A DNA stretch of 64,000 bases from Lingula anatina. Lineage: Eukaryota > Brachiopoda > Lingulata > Lingulida > Lingulidae. The notes under the pieces were generated by a model. The model ran no database searches and was not told the DNA's origin. It was given only the letters and a program-made list of their open reading frames with translations. The stretch covers positions 702,808 to 766,807 of the forward strand of contig NW_019775835.1 in the NCBI RefSeq assembly GCF_001039355.2. Direction: 5' to 3'. The position numbers were made by a program, and so were the translations under genes. Shown here in pieces: positions 52,601-62,463 of the stretch; the stretch's first letter is position 1; every line of letters starts with the position of its first letter.

Positions 52601-55600
52601 TTTTTCATTTTGGGAATGTGGTCATTATTGTTAATTTTCATGGTTATATTTGTATTTATAGAGAACGTGAACATTAATGTTAATTTTTATTTTGTCAGTC
52701 AAGAAATAGATTAAAACAACTCTCATTTAAAGTAGACACACCAAATATTTGTAATAAATACTTCAATCATCCTCTTACCTTTTTAGTATTGGTGCTCATG
52801 GAATCTGCAGATATTACATCTCTTGTCAAGCACCAGTTTTTTGTCTTGCTTATTTTTCTGTGTGCTGTTTTAGTATAATATTCTGAGTTTTTATCTTATT
52901 ATTATTTTTTTAGGCTCTTCCTTACTGCAAGCATTTGATAGATAGCTGTCTGGCCAAGGATTCCGATCTATTCTTCACTACTTGTGCCGAGAGAGGATCA
53001 GGTAAGTTTTTCCTGGTTTTGTTTGTATGCAAACTATATAACAGAGATTGAGTGATGGGGGATACTACTTCTAGGTCTCATGTCTTGTTTTCCATTTACC
53101 AAATATTGTAAAACGAAGACAAACTGACCGATATAGGACTATCTATTTTATTTATGGACATGCACTGTGTGTCTGGACATTTACCCTTCACCTCTCTGTC
53201 ATCGTCATTGTCATGCACTTTCTGCATTAGCACCATAAAAGGAAAGGTATGTTGCTTATTTGTTGAGTTGATTATTTTCCCAGTAGTTACAAATTTAATG
53301 TGAATTTTTCATATTTCACAACGAAAGCATTTTCAAGGCATTTTCACTAAACCCAACCAAATGTTATCATATAGTGGCTAATAGCATAACCAAAGGGCAT
53401 TGTCTTATACTTCTTAAAAAGGACATTTGAGCAGATATTATTTTTCTTTCCGTGCTGTGTATGACCCTTGGCTAGGCCGCGACCTAAATATGGTGGACCT
53501 ACATGAAAGGAAGACCGATTAATCCGGTAATGGTCTCTCCACCTCTCACATGCCTCCCCACATGTCGAATCTCAAACGGTTGAATTGAGCTGAGATTTAA
53601 TTACTGTGCCCCTGCAGGGACGACATGTGGAGAAGCCTGAAAGAGGCGGAGATACAATTACAGGATTAAGCAGTCTTCCTTTCATGTAAGTTCGCCATAT
53701 TTAGGTTGCGGCCTAGCTACCACTCGGCTCTTCTCAATCTGCATGGGGTCTAACAGATATGGCTGATCCACTTGAATGCTTTTTGCATAATCCCCGTGGA
53801 GAATCTATTCAATGTCCAATCAGAGTTAAGCGACAAGCTTTTTAGTTGGTCACCATATTTGATCTGCGGATCTGTTAGTCTGCTGACTTGAATGCACTCT
53901 GAGATGGAAAAATGTTGAATAATATATATTAGCCAGTCTTGATGCAGGCAGCATTTAGTTGTGATTTTGTTACTGGAACTATTTTTGTATGCATATTGCA
54001 CAAGGTACTAGAGCTTGAATTATCTCCTAATTATGATATATTACTAGCTTGGAATGGAAAAAGATCTCGAAATCTTGCCGTACATCAAACATACATACGT
54101 TTATCCTAAGCTTATGTCAGTCTGCAATTATTGAAATAGCAATAGCTTTAGTACCTGACAAAATTCTCCTCTCAGTTTCTTTTAAGGTGTCTTTAAAGGG
54201 CAATCCACTGATTGCTTGTGACAATTGCAAAAAAAATTCAAACATAGCATGAACTTTGGTGTGTATGTGGGTGGTGTTGGCATGTCAAGCAAAAGAGAGC
54301 ATGCTGAAGTTGTCACCAACCAAAGAAGTACCCTTAACACTTGCATGACTGAGTTATATACTTGAAATTACCATAAGGTCTTTATATCAATGTAGGTTGT
54401 TAATATATTTTCTCTCTCTCTTTTTGAATCAGTTTTTAGTCAAATAAGAGTCTGCTTTAACCCAAGGCTGACTGTTAAATGATCTTAGCCTATCTTGACC
54501 TGAAAGACTTGTATTGAGCCAGGACTTGTTTCAAATTATTGCTGATAAACCCAACCAAATACCACCACTGATTTTCATCACATTATTTCAAAAAAAAATG
54601 CACATATTATCTGCTTACCTGTTGTACTTTATGAACAAGAGGGAAAATAAGTGGGTCAGTTTTACAACCAGAAATTTGAAGGTGCAGTTCTGATTTAAAT
54701 CCCTATTTTAGTGCCTGAGAGAATATTATAATTCAAAAATGTTCTTTGGTATAGGGATTTTATTTGTGTCATGTAGCAAACTGGCACTAATACTTTTCCT
54801 GCTACTTTGCATTTTCTCTTAATTCATTTCTTTAACTAAAGTCTTGAATACAATAAACAAGACAACTGAAGATATATTTTACTTACTTGACAGTTTAACT
54901 AATATTGATAAAAAGAAAAAAAAAACTTCAAAGAGTTGAACTACATTTATCTTTGATGAATATTACCAATACGGACACTATGCACACCATCATGTTCATG
55001 TCATCAGTGTCATCAGACAACTCTGTGAACCCACCTTTGTTTTTGCTTTGATTTTAAATGACAATTTTAAAAATAATAGAAGGAATTGTATTTATTTTCA
55101 GCTAAGCTTAAGGTGGAAGTAGTGGTCAGTCCAGACTACCCAAGAACTCCTCCAGTAATGGCAGTGGTACTCCAGTGGAGGACGGATCATACCAATCTCA
55201 ATGATGTTAACATCAGGGTAAGGCTACGAGAGTTTTTTTTTTTTTTTTTTAATTATTTTTTGTAGATGCTCCTGTCCAGAAATCCATGTTTGCTCATAAT
55301 TTCAGTGTGGAAGTCAGGGGCAGATCCAGAGATATTTTCTGACAGTCTTCCAAATTATCTTTGTTGATCAATCCTCCATTTTTTGATGATCTTCCAACAG
55401 AAAAAAATAGATACCCGCCAATGTAAACTTTAAAATCTGACCGTCTTCCAGAAGACCCAGAAGATGGCCTCAATTCACCCCTGGAAGTTATACTGAGATG
55501 GAGCTGTTGTGGTTTGCCCAGACCACTTCATTATACTCCTTATATAGCTAGCTCCATCTGTCATTTATCCGAAAGTATGTGGGATACTGCCGCAATGCCA

Positions 55601-58600
55601 TGATAGGACCACTTTTATCATTATCATCATCATCACTGATTATTAATGTTAGTTGAGAGCACAATAATTGCACAATGGGTTAAGGATTAGGCCCTATCTG
55701 GTTAACAATCCTATAAAAATTCTTTAATCTATATGGTGATAAGAAACACGCATTTGCATCAAAATCTAATCACTTTTTTTTTCTGACCTATCCTGAAAGT
55801 TTTATCAAAATCCATCCATAACTGTATGAGTTATGCTGGTGACAAAAAAAAAAAAAAAAGACAGAAAGACAGACAAACGAGAACTCTCAGTAGAACTGAG
55901 TGCACCCTTCAAAATAATAATAAGAAAGAAATCAAAAACCAATGTACGCATTTCAGCAGCATACATAGTTGTCACTATCGTCTTCAGCCTGGTAATACTT
56001 TAAACCAGCATTGGTGTTTCTGTCCACATTTTCTCATATGAAAACAATGTTAGGGTCATTATTATTATTTATTTATTATCAACCAAATCAATATAATCAA
56101 AAAAAAAAAATTAAAAAGAAAGGAAAAAAAAGAAAAAAATAGTTACAATAGACACAAAATTAGTACATGCACACATCAATCTGTAACACTACCTGTGGAG
56201 ATTAGGCACCCAATGATATTATTAATGTACAAAACATGTTCTATTATTAATTCAAGTCACTTGGACACAAAACATACCAGGATAGATAGAGAACTTAGAC
56301 AAAATCAAAGCCTGTAGAATGTTACATTTTACTGCTATAAATAGATAATAAGTGACAATCTGTATCATCACCATAAATTGGTGCTTAGTTCTGCGTACCA
56401 GTGCAATGATTAAAGAAGAAAAAAAGAATGTTACCTTCACAATTGTGAGCTAGAAGGTGCAAGCCGACATACAAACACAAAAACGCTCTCACAAACAGAA
56501 TGAGCAACAGACTGCAGAAATCCCCAAAGAGGGATTCTGCAGTAATGAAGGTAAAATAACTTCCTTGCAGAGGTAATCAGTACTGAAAAACAAAGGGGCA
56601 TTTTTTTTCCAAAGTTGATCTCATAAACCTATAATTTAATCTTTATTTTTCAACAAATTCATGTCAGGTATGTGTTGGTATTAATAAGAAAATCGGCAAA
56701 ATTTAAGGGAAAATATACTATGTAACTGCCTACAACACCAAGACCCCCCCTTTAACCAAAGCTATGATTACCTAATATTTATGATAGTCATGCTTCCTGT
56801 GTGGTGTTTAACAGCATTATTGTACCATACAACATACCAGGTTTCATCACTTTGCAATTCCCCCAGCAGTATATTGCCACACTTACTCGTGCTCTTGTTG
56901 AAATTTTATCTTAAGACCAAATGAACAGGCTAATAATGAACTGGTTGGTTTTGAAAGTGATGTAATGATAAATAAATTGTCATTTGTCATAACCAAAACG
57001 CATTCCACTGCCATCATCTCCAAGGCAATCCACTATTTTGTCAAGAAATTGGAAGAAAATGTTCGCAGAATTCTTCAATAGATCTGCTTTCCTGTGTAAT
57101 TGGCATTTTGAGCAAATACCACAAATTGAGTGTGGTTGCATGACAAACTTGAGAGTCGTTTCTTGATTGTGGCAACACTTCAAGATAAGTGAAATGCTAT
57201 TACCCACAGGCCATATTTTTTTTTCTAAGAAATTATGAAAACATTTTTTGATATGAAATATCACCTGCCCATGCCAGACAATTCAAACCATATATAGAAT
57301 GCAGGTGATGCTACTTTATTCCACCAAGTCTAAACTATAGCCTTCAATTTCTTCCTTTTTCTGATCATTAATGTGAAATGTGCCCTACCCAATTACCTTT
57401 ATGGAACCGTATGAATGCAGTAGAAAATGAAACTATCCTGTAATGTCACACCTTTCAGCTAAGACCCTTGGGAGTGTGTTTTGTGGATGATTGAAGCTCT
57501 CTGCTTAAGGTGATTTCAAGCGGTTGTGTTTGGGCGGAGAGAGATGAAAATCACACTGTACTTTGCTGAATGAAGCATTTAGAAAAAAAAAGACTTTTCA
57601 TACTTCAAGAAAGGGTTTTTAATGAACATGTGTGGTGGAATCCACAGTGACAAATTTTACAGTGCATCTGGTATACAGTGAAGATCATATTTTATGTCTC
57701 CTTGATCTAAACCGACTTAAATAATATGACATACCTATTAAAAGAATAGAACAAACTCAAGTATAATGTTCAATATTTGGTTGTGATTTGTGTTTTTTAC
57801 TACTTTTAATATGTTATACCCTAGCCCTCCCCCATTGTCAATTATTGAAAAAATGTTTTACTCTTTTCTATTACTGTAGAAAGGAATTCATTACATGTTG
57901 AAAGAAATTTTAACTGAAGAAAATATCACAGCATATATGCTATATTCCTCTTGTTCTGTAATGTTAGTATAGAGGTGAAGGGGTTGGGTCAAAATGTACT
58001 TTTTGCATTGCTTAGGAATATAAGAAATATATCACGCAGAAATCATTTAAAGTACATTACTTGTAAAAGACGTATTCAGATGCTGACAATGAAAAAAGAC
58101 AACAGTGTTTTTTCCTTCTTTATTTCATAAAAATATTTTACCAAATCGTCTTATTAACGTATTGTATGATTCAGAGGAGAAAATATAGGAAATTTATCAA
58201 CAAATATCACAGAGAAACCTTGGTACTTAACAGTAAGAGGTCACTTTATTCATGCTTTTTCCATGATTGGATGAAAAAATCATACCTCAGGGCTCATTAC
58301 TTAACTACAAATGTTAAAAAAGAGTAGATTCTTGTATGATATTTTAAAAAAGGAGAAAATTGTAAAGCAATTGATTTTTCATTTTTGCTTGTGTTAATGT
58401 GGTTTGATCAGACCCTCATTCTAGATTATATTTGCACATTTATGTTAAGAAGAATACGTGTTAGAAGGAGTCAATCCATAATGGCCCGAAAAGTCAATTT
58501 AGTGGATTGTTTCAGCTAATCTCCTAGACGCAGAGTTCCATTTATCTAAGCAGTAATCTACTATAATAACAGCATTCTAATTATACTCACCGTCGATTAA

Positions 58601-60011
58601 CATGAATCATTAACAGTATTAGCTAATTAATCAAAATAATTGACTTAATCTAGGTCGAGCAACATGTTGAACACCACAAAGATGTACCCATCGCCATTAA
58701 TCAATACTCATATTATTGAAAAGATAACATGGTGGTTGTCTTGAGGAGAAAAATGAATGGAGATTATTTAACTTCTAGATCAGGCTTTGATGTGATTAAG
58801 GTCACTTTATGCCCCAATTTGTTTAAATCTTCGCAGGACATGGAAGCAGAGGTGAACATTCACTATGGCGAGCTGATCAAGGGGAAGTCACATGACCAGC
58901 TGTTAACTAATCAGATTCAGAGGATGTTGATGTGCTTTGACCTGTTCCTGGAGACAGAAGCTGGTAATGAGGCCATGGAGGGCCCAGCGGAATTCCCCAA
59001 GGAGAAGATTTGTCCAAGGATGACAAGGTAAATAGATATAGTGCTTGCTTTAATCTAAGGCTTCGTTCACATGCAATGTCTATTTTCTATTTTCTATTTT
59101 CTATTTTCGGTATGTCTTATGATCACGGTCTGTGCACTGAATATCCCGCGGCGTAATTACTGGCAGCGCGAGCCAGTTACTATAAGTTACTATAAGTAAC
59201 TGGCTCGCGCTGCCAGTAATTACGCGGCGGGATATTCAGTGCACAGACCGTGATCATAAGACATACCGAAAATAGAAAATAGAAAATAGACATTGCATGT
59301 GAACGAAGCCTAAGGCACTTTTTGTTTCTCAGAAAAATATTGCAGGCACCATCGCTCTCTCTTATGAACTAGGATTCCTTCGAAGAGAAAACAAGTTCTT
59401 AAGTTTTGTCCATGTGGACATTGCCACCTGTTATAGTTGCCATCCAAAACATTTGTTCACCCTTTTTTTGTTTTTTGTCATACTTTTATTTGGTAAAAAT
59501 ATCAAGTTAAAAAAACCAGCACATTGCATTTTTTGTGTGGGCATTCAATTTCATTTTGAAGATAGGGAGACCATCAGGGAATTAGTGGCATCACTTTTTA
59601 AATGGGGTCGGCCATATTTAGTCAGCAGATCAGTTAGTCCTTGGATCATCTGTTCTGAATGCGCTCTAAGTGAAAAGTTTTTACCAGAATTATTGCCGTT
59701 GTATATTTTGCATACATTTTGTTTTAGCTCTCCTGATAACCCCAAAGCTATATATTTTATAAATAAAACCTCATGTTAATTTTTAAATAAAATTATAAAA
59801 ATATTAGGTTCAGGAATCGATATTGGACAATGTGAAGTAATCTATTGCTTTTTTTTCTTTCTCAGCATGTGCCCACATCCTACTACAGTGATTGTCTCAC
59901 CCAGTCATTTTCTTTAACACAAGAAATCCTTTTGTCATAAAATCTCACCCCTTCCTCTAACACAGTGGATTGCTTTAGCGGATGTGTTGGTGTGAAATTG
60001 ATAACCATCAT

Positions 60012-60062
<51 letters not shown>

Positions 60063-60349
60063 GGTTAGATGTGAAGAAAAACATTTCATAGCTTATGAAT
60101 AATCCAATTGAATTGTATAAATTTTACCCTAAACTTCCTTGTGGTATTTATTCTGGCACATAGAAATTGTAACATATAAGAAGAGGAAGCCCAAAAAATT
60201 CTCAATTGAAGCATATGGGAGGTTAAGCAAAAGTATAATAGAGAAATTGATAAAAAGGTTTCCTGTAAACTTTCCTAAAATTAAATTCACAAATATGATC
60301 ATTCTTATTCACCTTTAGTAGCATCTGAGATATATGTAATTAAAAGTCA

Positions 60350-60408
<59 letters not shown>

Positions 60409-62463
60409 CTCTATACATTTTCACCAGGTCAGCTTGATGTAAAAGTATGAAAGGAATATAACTTATTTAGTAATTTATTGATAAAAAAATTCCTTACTAC
60501 AGTATATGGTTGTCACAGTAGCAACATATTGTTTAAGGGAATATGCTAGAAAATGTCCCACTGCCATTTTTTAAGTGGACAATAAATCTTTTGGAGGAAG
60601 ATGAACACATGATCCTGTCAGAATTTATTTTTTCTTTGCTTTACAGCATGTTCCTTTTCATGTGGGAGTATATTTTATGTTTTTGTAATAACAGCAGTGT
60701 AGTGGTAATAGAGCACTAGATTATTGAAACCCTCAGAAATTCCATTCAGATGTTTTTTTTATTATTTTCAAGCAGGTAAACTGCTTCTTAAGATTTCCCT
60801 GAAATGTGTCTTTTTAGATTAAATAGTGGTAGATCCAAATAATCTTTTTTTTTTTTTGCAACAACCAAACTTGTGTCATATCAGCCTGATCTTCTCACCC
60901 TGACAGAAGTAATTGCTGTTTTAAGGTACATTGGTTATCTAAGTTCTGCTCAGATACACAGAAATGACGCTCTTTGTCATCAAGGAAGATGAATGTTTTG
61001 GGTCTGTTACAGACAGACATAGAAAGTACCATCATCACACTGTAAGAAATAACACTAGATGAATGTCATGATCTCTAATTGAAGATAAAACAGAAGTAGC
61101 TTCTATCCTTATTATTTTGACCATGTTGCTTTAAGGGGGAAGAGACCTCATCTTCTAAAATATGGAACCTTTTTTTTTATTTGATTTAACCACCAAGTGT
61201 CAGCTGTCATATTGAGGTATTGGAGAATATGCTCTCTTCTTTTTCATTAATTGTTTTTTCAACCTTCTTGGTCATTGTCTTTATATTCGTGACATGGCAA
61301 TAGAGAGTTAACCAGAACATGACCATATTTTTAAAAGATGCATACAAAGTCAATTTTTTGCCACAAAACGGACAAAATACCAGCATATAGTTTCAAATAG
61401 TATAACTAAGAGAATCACCAAAAGGCATTGTTTAATTTTACCCGAAAATGATGCTTGAACGGATTTTTCTGCAGCATTCTATGCTGTATGTCATTGGGGC
61501 AGAAAAGTAGGTCACAAAAGTAGGTTAAATTTCTGACCAAAAATTTATAGAAAGGAGCAGTCTGAACCTCTTTTATGACTGATCGAGTGATCTATTCAGT
61601 TTATCCCTTGGCATGTCGATTTTATTTGAGTCGTATAAGAAACTAGTAGAAGTGGTTTACATGTGTTACTGGGAATCCACACTCCACCGATGCTCGGTTC
61701 GTATGTACCTTAAAACATTTGATCATAAGCCTCACAAGTGAATCCATGTAACCGCCATTACTACCTGGAGGAGTTACATCTTTTATGTATTATTGAATAC
61801 GTTTGAATACTTCACATCACCGATCACAACAAAGATACAACTTACATGTCTTACTCCCAGCATGGCTACCGAGGTAGTCTCTCATTAACCTAATTGAGTG
61901 TCAACTTCCCTTGAGATTTTTGTTGATGGAATCACTTCAGCGGGTGGCAAAATGAAAACAGACCCGCACCCGGTGACCTTAATGATCATTCAAAGGAAGA
62001 AACGCAGATGCTTTTTAATAGTTTGATGCAATTTATTATCTAAATATTTCACTGGCCACATAAGTTAAATACTGTTCTAATTTTCAGCTGGAAGATTAGG
62101 CATGCTTAGTTATCTGATTACAGCATTGCATGGACGTCCTCCGTATTTACTCAAATGCTATTTTATTCTAAATTGCAGATTATTCTGAATTTTAGATAGA
62201 AAGTTGCATCATTCAAGTTAGGATTATACCACAGAATATATAGCTAAGCCCATAGAGATAAAAGCAAAAGGCATTGTTTAAATGGGACTTACAGCTAAAC
62301 ATTTCATAACACTCCCTGTGTACATATCATATCTATTTATTATTGTTTGTATGGCCTTCAGACTTTAAGCATTAATTTGATTATTTGTTATTTTCACAGG
62401 GGACCTATTAGAAGCAAACCATACAAATACCTGCCTCAGATGGGAATTTTCACCCAACGATAA
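34128..62463 (+). CDS. THOC5: THO complex subunit 5, complete, 689 aa
   Basis: THOC5 is a subunit of the nuclear THO/TREX complex, which couples transcription and splicing to mRNA export. Nineteen coding exons: 34128-34238, 34810-34953, 35192-35302, 35512-35609, 35840-35915, 36515-36585, 36793-36907, 37113-37245, 37711-37788, 39195-39247, 43212-43314, 46734-46845, 47417-47518, 48544-48743, 52269-52372, 52914-53001, 55102-55217, 58837-59027, 62400-62463. They total 2070 nt with consistent GT-AG phases. Diagnostic blocks shared with human THOC5 (683 aa): [56 protein letters not shown] (start of the central coiled coil), an acidic [12 protein letters not shown] stretch, [29 protein letters not shown] and the C-terminal [17 protein letters not shown]. 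The N-terminus is lysine-rich, as expected for a nuclear protein. The start ATG is the only one before the first donor. Confidence 0.96.
34577..34625. repeat. T49 homopolymer in THOC5 intron 1
   Basis: A run of 49 T residues; a possible poly(A) tail remnant of a minus-strand retro-insertion, or plain homopolymer expansion. No recognisable body lies next to it. Confidence 0.9.
36351..36410. repeat. Short perfect-type hairpin in THOC5 intron 5
   Basis: Arms 36351-36377 and 36384-36410 are reverse complements over about 27 bp, with one mismatch and a 6-bp loop. Weaker outer pairing extends to a 'catttac'/'gtaaatg' pair at 36323 and 36413. Probably a tiny foldback insertion. Confidence 0.8.
37834..38111. 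repeat. Direct repeat pair, about 95 bp each, THOC5 intron 9
   Basis: 37834-37928 and 38016-38111 share a block containing 'gaatacaaaagagcatac', 'gtatataagtga' and 'cacatcatgc', with about 10-15% differences. The 87-bp spacer between them is richer in CG. Probably a composite of an interspersed repeat. Confidence 0.75.
39248..43211 (+). other. THOC5 intron 10, about 4 kb
   Basis: No exon of another gene is recognised on either strand. Content: a foldback MITE at about 39399-39573, a T-rich stretch near 40190-40220, a CA tract near 41708-41723, a TTTA tract near 42558-42590 and an A18 run at 42643-42660. The rest is unannotated AT-rich intron. Confidence 0.6.
39399..39573. mobile_element. Foldback MITE, family member 1
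   Basis: The two ends are inverted repeats over about 50 bp: the left end starts near 'acattcagaacagtgga', and the right end is its complement, 'tccaccgttctgaatg'. Matching internal 'gggtcaa' and 'atggc.gatcc' blocks follow in both arms. Related sequence occurs in inverse orientation at about 53752-53905 and partially at about 59580-59665, so this is a dispersed family. No coding capacity. Confidence 0.7.
45440..46345 (+). pseudogene. Fossil Tc1/mariner-like transposase
   Basis: Translated blocks in shifting frames match the order seen in Tc1-type DDE transposases. GRTQVYRR comes near 45835, then a [11 protein letters not shown] block (counterpart of the GGGSVMVWG motif) near 45888, then an [15 protein letters not shown] block near 46125 (counterpart of the SPDLNPIEH motif region), then the terminal [17 protein letters not shown] helix near 46220-46275. 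Several stops and frameshifts separate them, and the catalytic acidic residues are not preserved in one frame, so the element is dead. Terminal inverted repeats were not located. Confidence 0.72.
46561..46586. repeat. (GT)n microsatellite
   Basis: About 13 GT units in THOC5 intron 11, downstream of the Tc1 fossil. Confidence 0.9.
48744..52268 (+). other. THOC5 intron 14, about 3.5 kb, with a LINE fossil
   Basis: Nothing recognisable lies at 48744-50630. A cluster of simple repeats follows (TCTG/GTTT/GATA units, 50643-50715), then a decayed non-LTR retrotransposon at about 50790-51735. The remainder to 52268 is ordinary AT-rich intron. Confidence 0.6.
50790..51735 (+). pseudogene. Decayed non-LTR retrotransposon, 3' half of the RT ORF
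   Basis: In shifting frames the segment reads [19 protein letters not shown], then a zinc-finger-like FPCGVCG block and a [10 protein letters not shown] block, then [14 protein letters not shown], and then [15 protein letters not shown]. This order (K-N-x-x-K-T-K-like box, C-x2-C ... H-x3-C finger, FCYLG-like box, then the arginine-rich thumb region) is typical of the C-terminal half of an animal LINE RT family. Stops interrupt all frames. A GAT/GATTAT tail at 51688-51726 marks the 3' end. The short 7385-7535 fragment may be from the same or a sister family. Confidence 0.7.
53472..53716. mobile_element. Foldback MITE of about 245 bp with CTAGGCCGC termini
   Basis: The termini are imperfect inverted repeats of about 47 bp, starting CTAGGCCGCGACC on the left with the complement GGTTGCGGCCTAG on the right; both arms then share an AAATATGG block and a CATGAAAGGAAGAC block. 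The interior is also partly palindromic ('cacatgtcg' against 'cgacatgtg'). CTAG at both edges makes the exact ends and target-site duplication ambiguous. No coding capacity. Confidence 0.8.
53752..53905. mobile_element. MITE family member 2 (relative of 39399-39573)
   Basis: Aligns with the reverse complement of 39420-39540: shared blocks are 'atggctgatccacttgaat', 'gagaatctatt' (or 'gggaatctattt'), 'caagctttttagt' and 'ccata.ttga'. Divergence is about 20-25%, so both are old copies. The right end degenerates at 'ttgaatgcactc'. Confidence 0.65.
55218..58836 (+). other. THOC5 intron 17, about 3.6 kb
   Basis: AT-rich intron with T- and A-homopolymers (55232-55249, 55844-55859, 56099-56110). 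I see no coding exon or clear transposon. Confidence 0.55.
59059..59310. mobile_element. Near-perfect palindromic MITE, PIF/Harbinger-like
   Basis: A 252-bp element made almost entirely of two reverse-complementary arms of about 120 bp. It begins GGCTTCGTTCACATGC and ends with the exact complement. It is flanked by the 3-bp direct repeat TAA at 59056-59058 and 59311-59313; a TWA duplication is the hallmark of PIF/Harbinger transposition. The arms differ mainly by one extra 7-bp TATTTTC unit in the left arm (four against three) and one base in a GCGGCG block. It is clearly richer in CG than the host intron. The arm identity implies a young insertion. Confidence 0.88.
59580..59665. mobile_element. 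Partial MITE copy related to the 39399 family
   Basis: Blocks 'ggccatattt', 'gttagtcc' and 'tctgttctgaatgcg' appear in the same order as in the right half of the 39399-39573 element. The left half is missing or too diverged to see. Confidence 0.5.
60014..60058. repeat. (GT)n microsatellite
   Basis: About 22 GT units in THOC5 intron 18. Confidence 0.95.
60351..60406. repeat. (TTA)n microsatellite
   Basis: About 18 units of a TTA trinucleotide in THOC5 intron 18. Confidence 0.95.

Larger units (their letters stand above)
53002..55101 (+). other. THOC5 intron 16, about 2.1 kb, with two MITEs
   Basis: Contains the foldback MITE at 53472-53716 and, 35 bp later, a second repeat at 53752-53905 related to the 39399 element. 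Otherwise no feature is seen. Confidence 0.6.
59028..62399 (+). other. THOC5 intron 18, about 3.4 kb
   Basis: Holds the near-perfect palindromic MITE at 59059-59310, a partial MITE near 59580-59665, a GT tract at 60014-60058 and a TTA tract at 60351-60406. The remainder has no recognisable feature. Confidence 0.6.
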
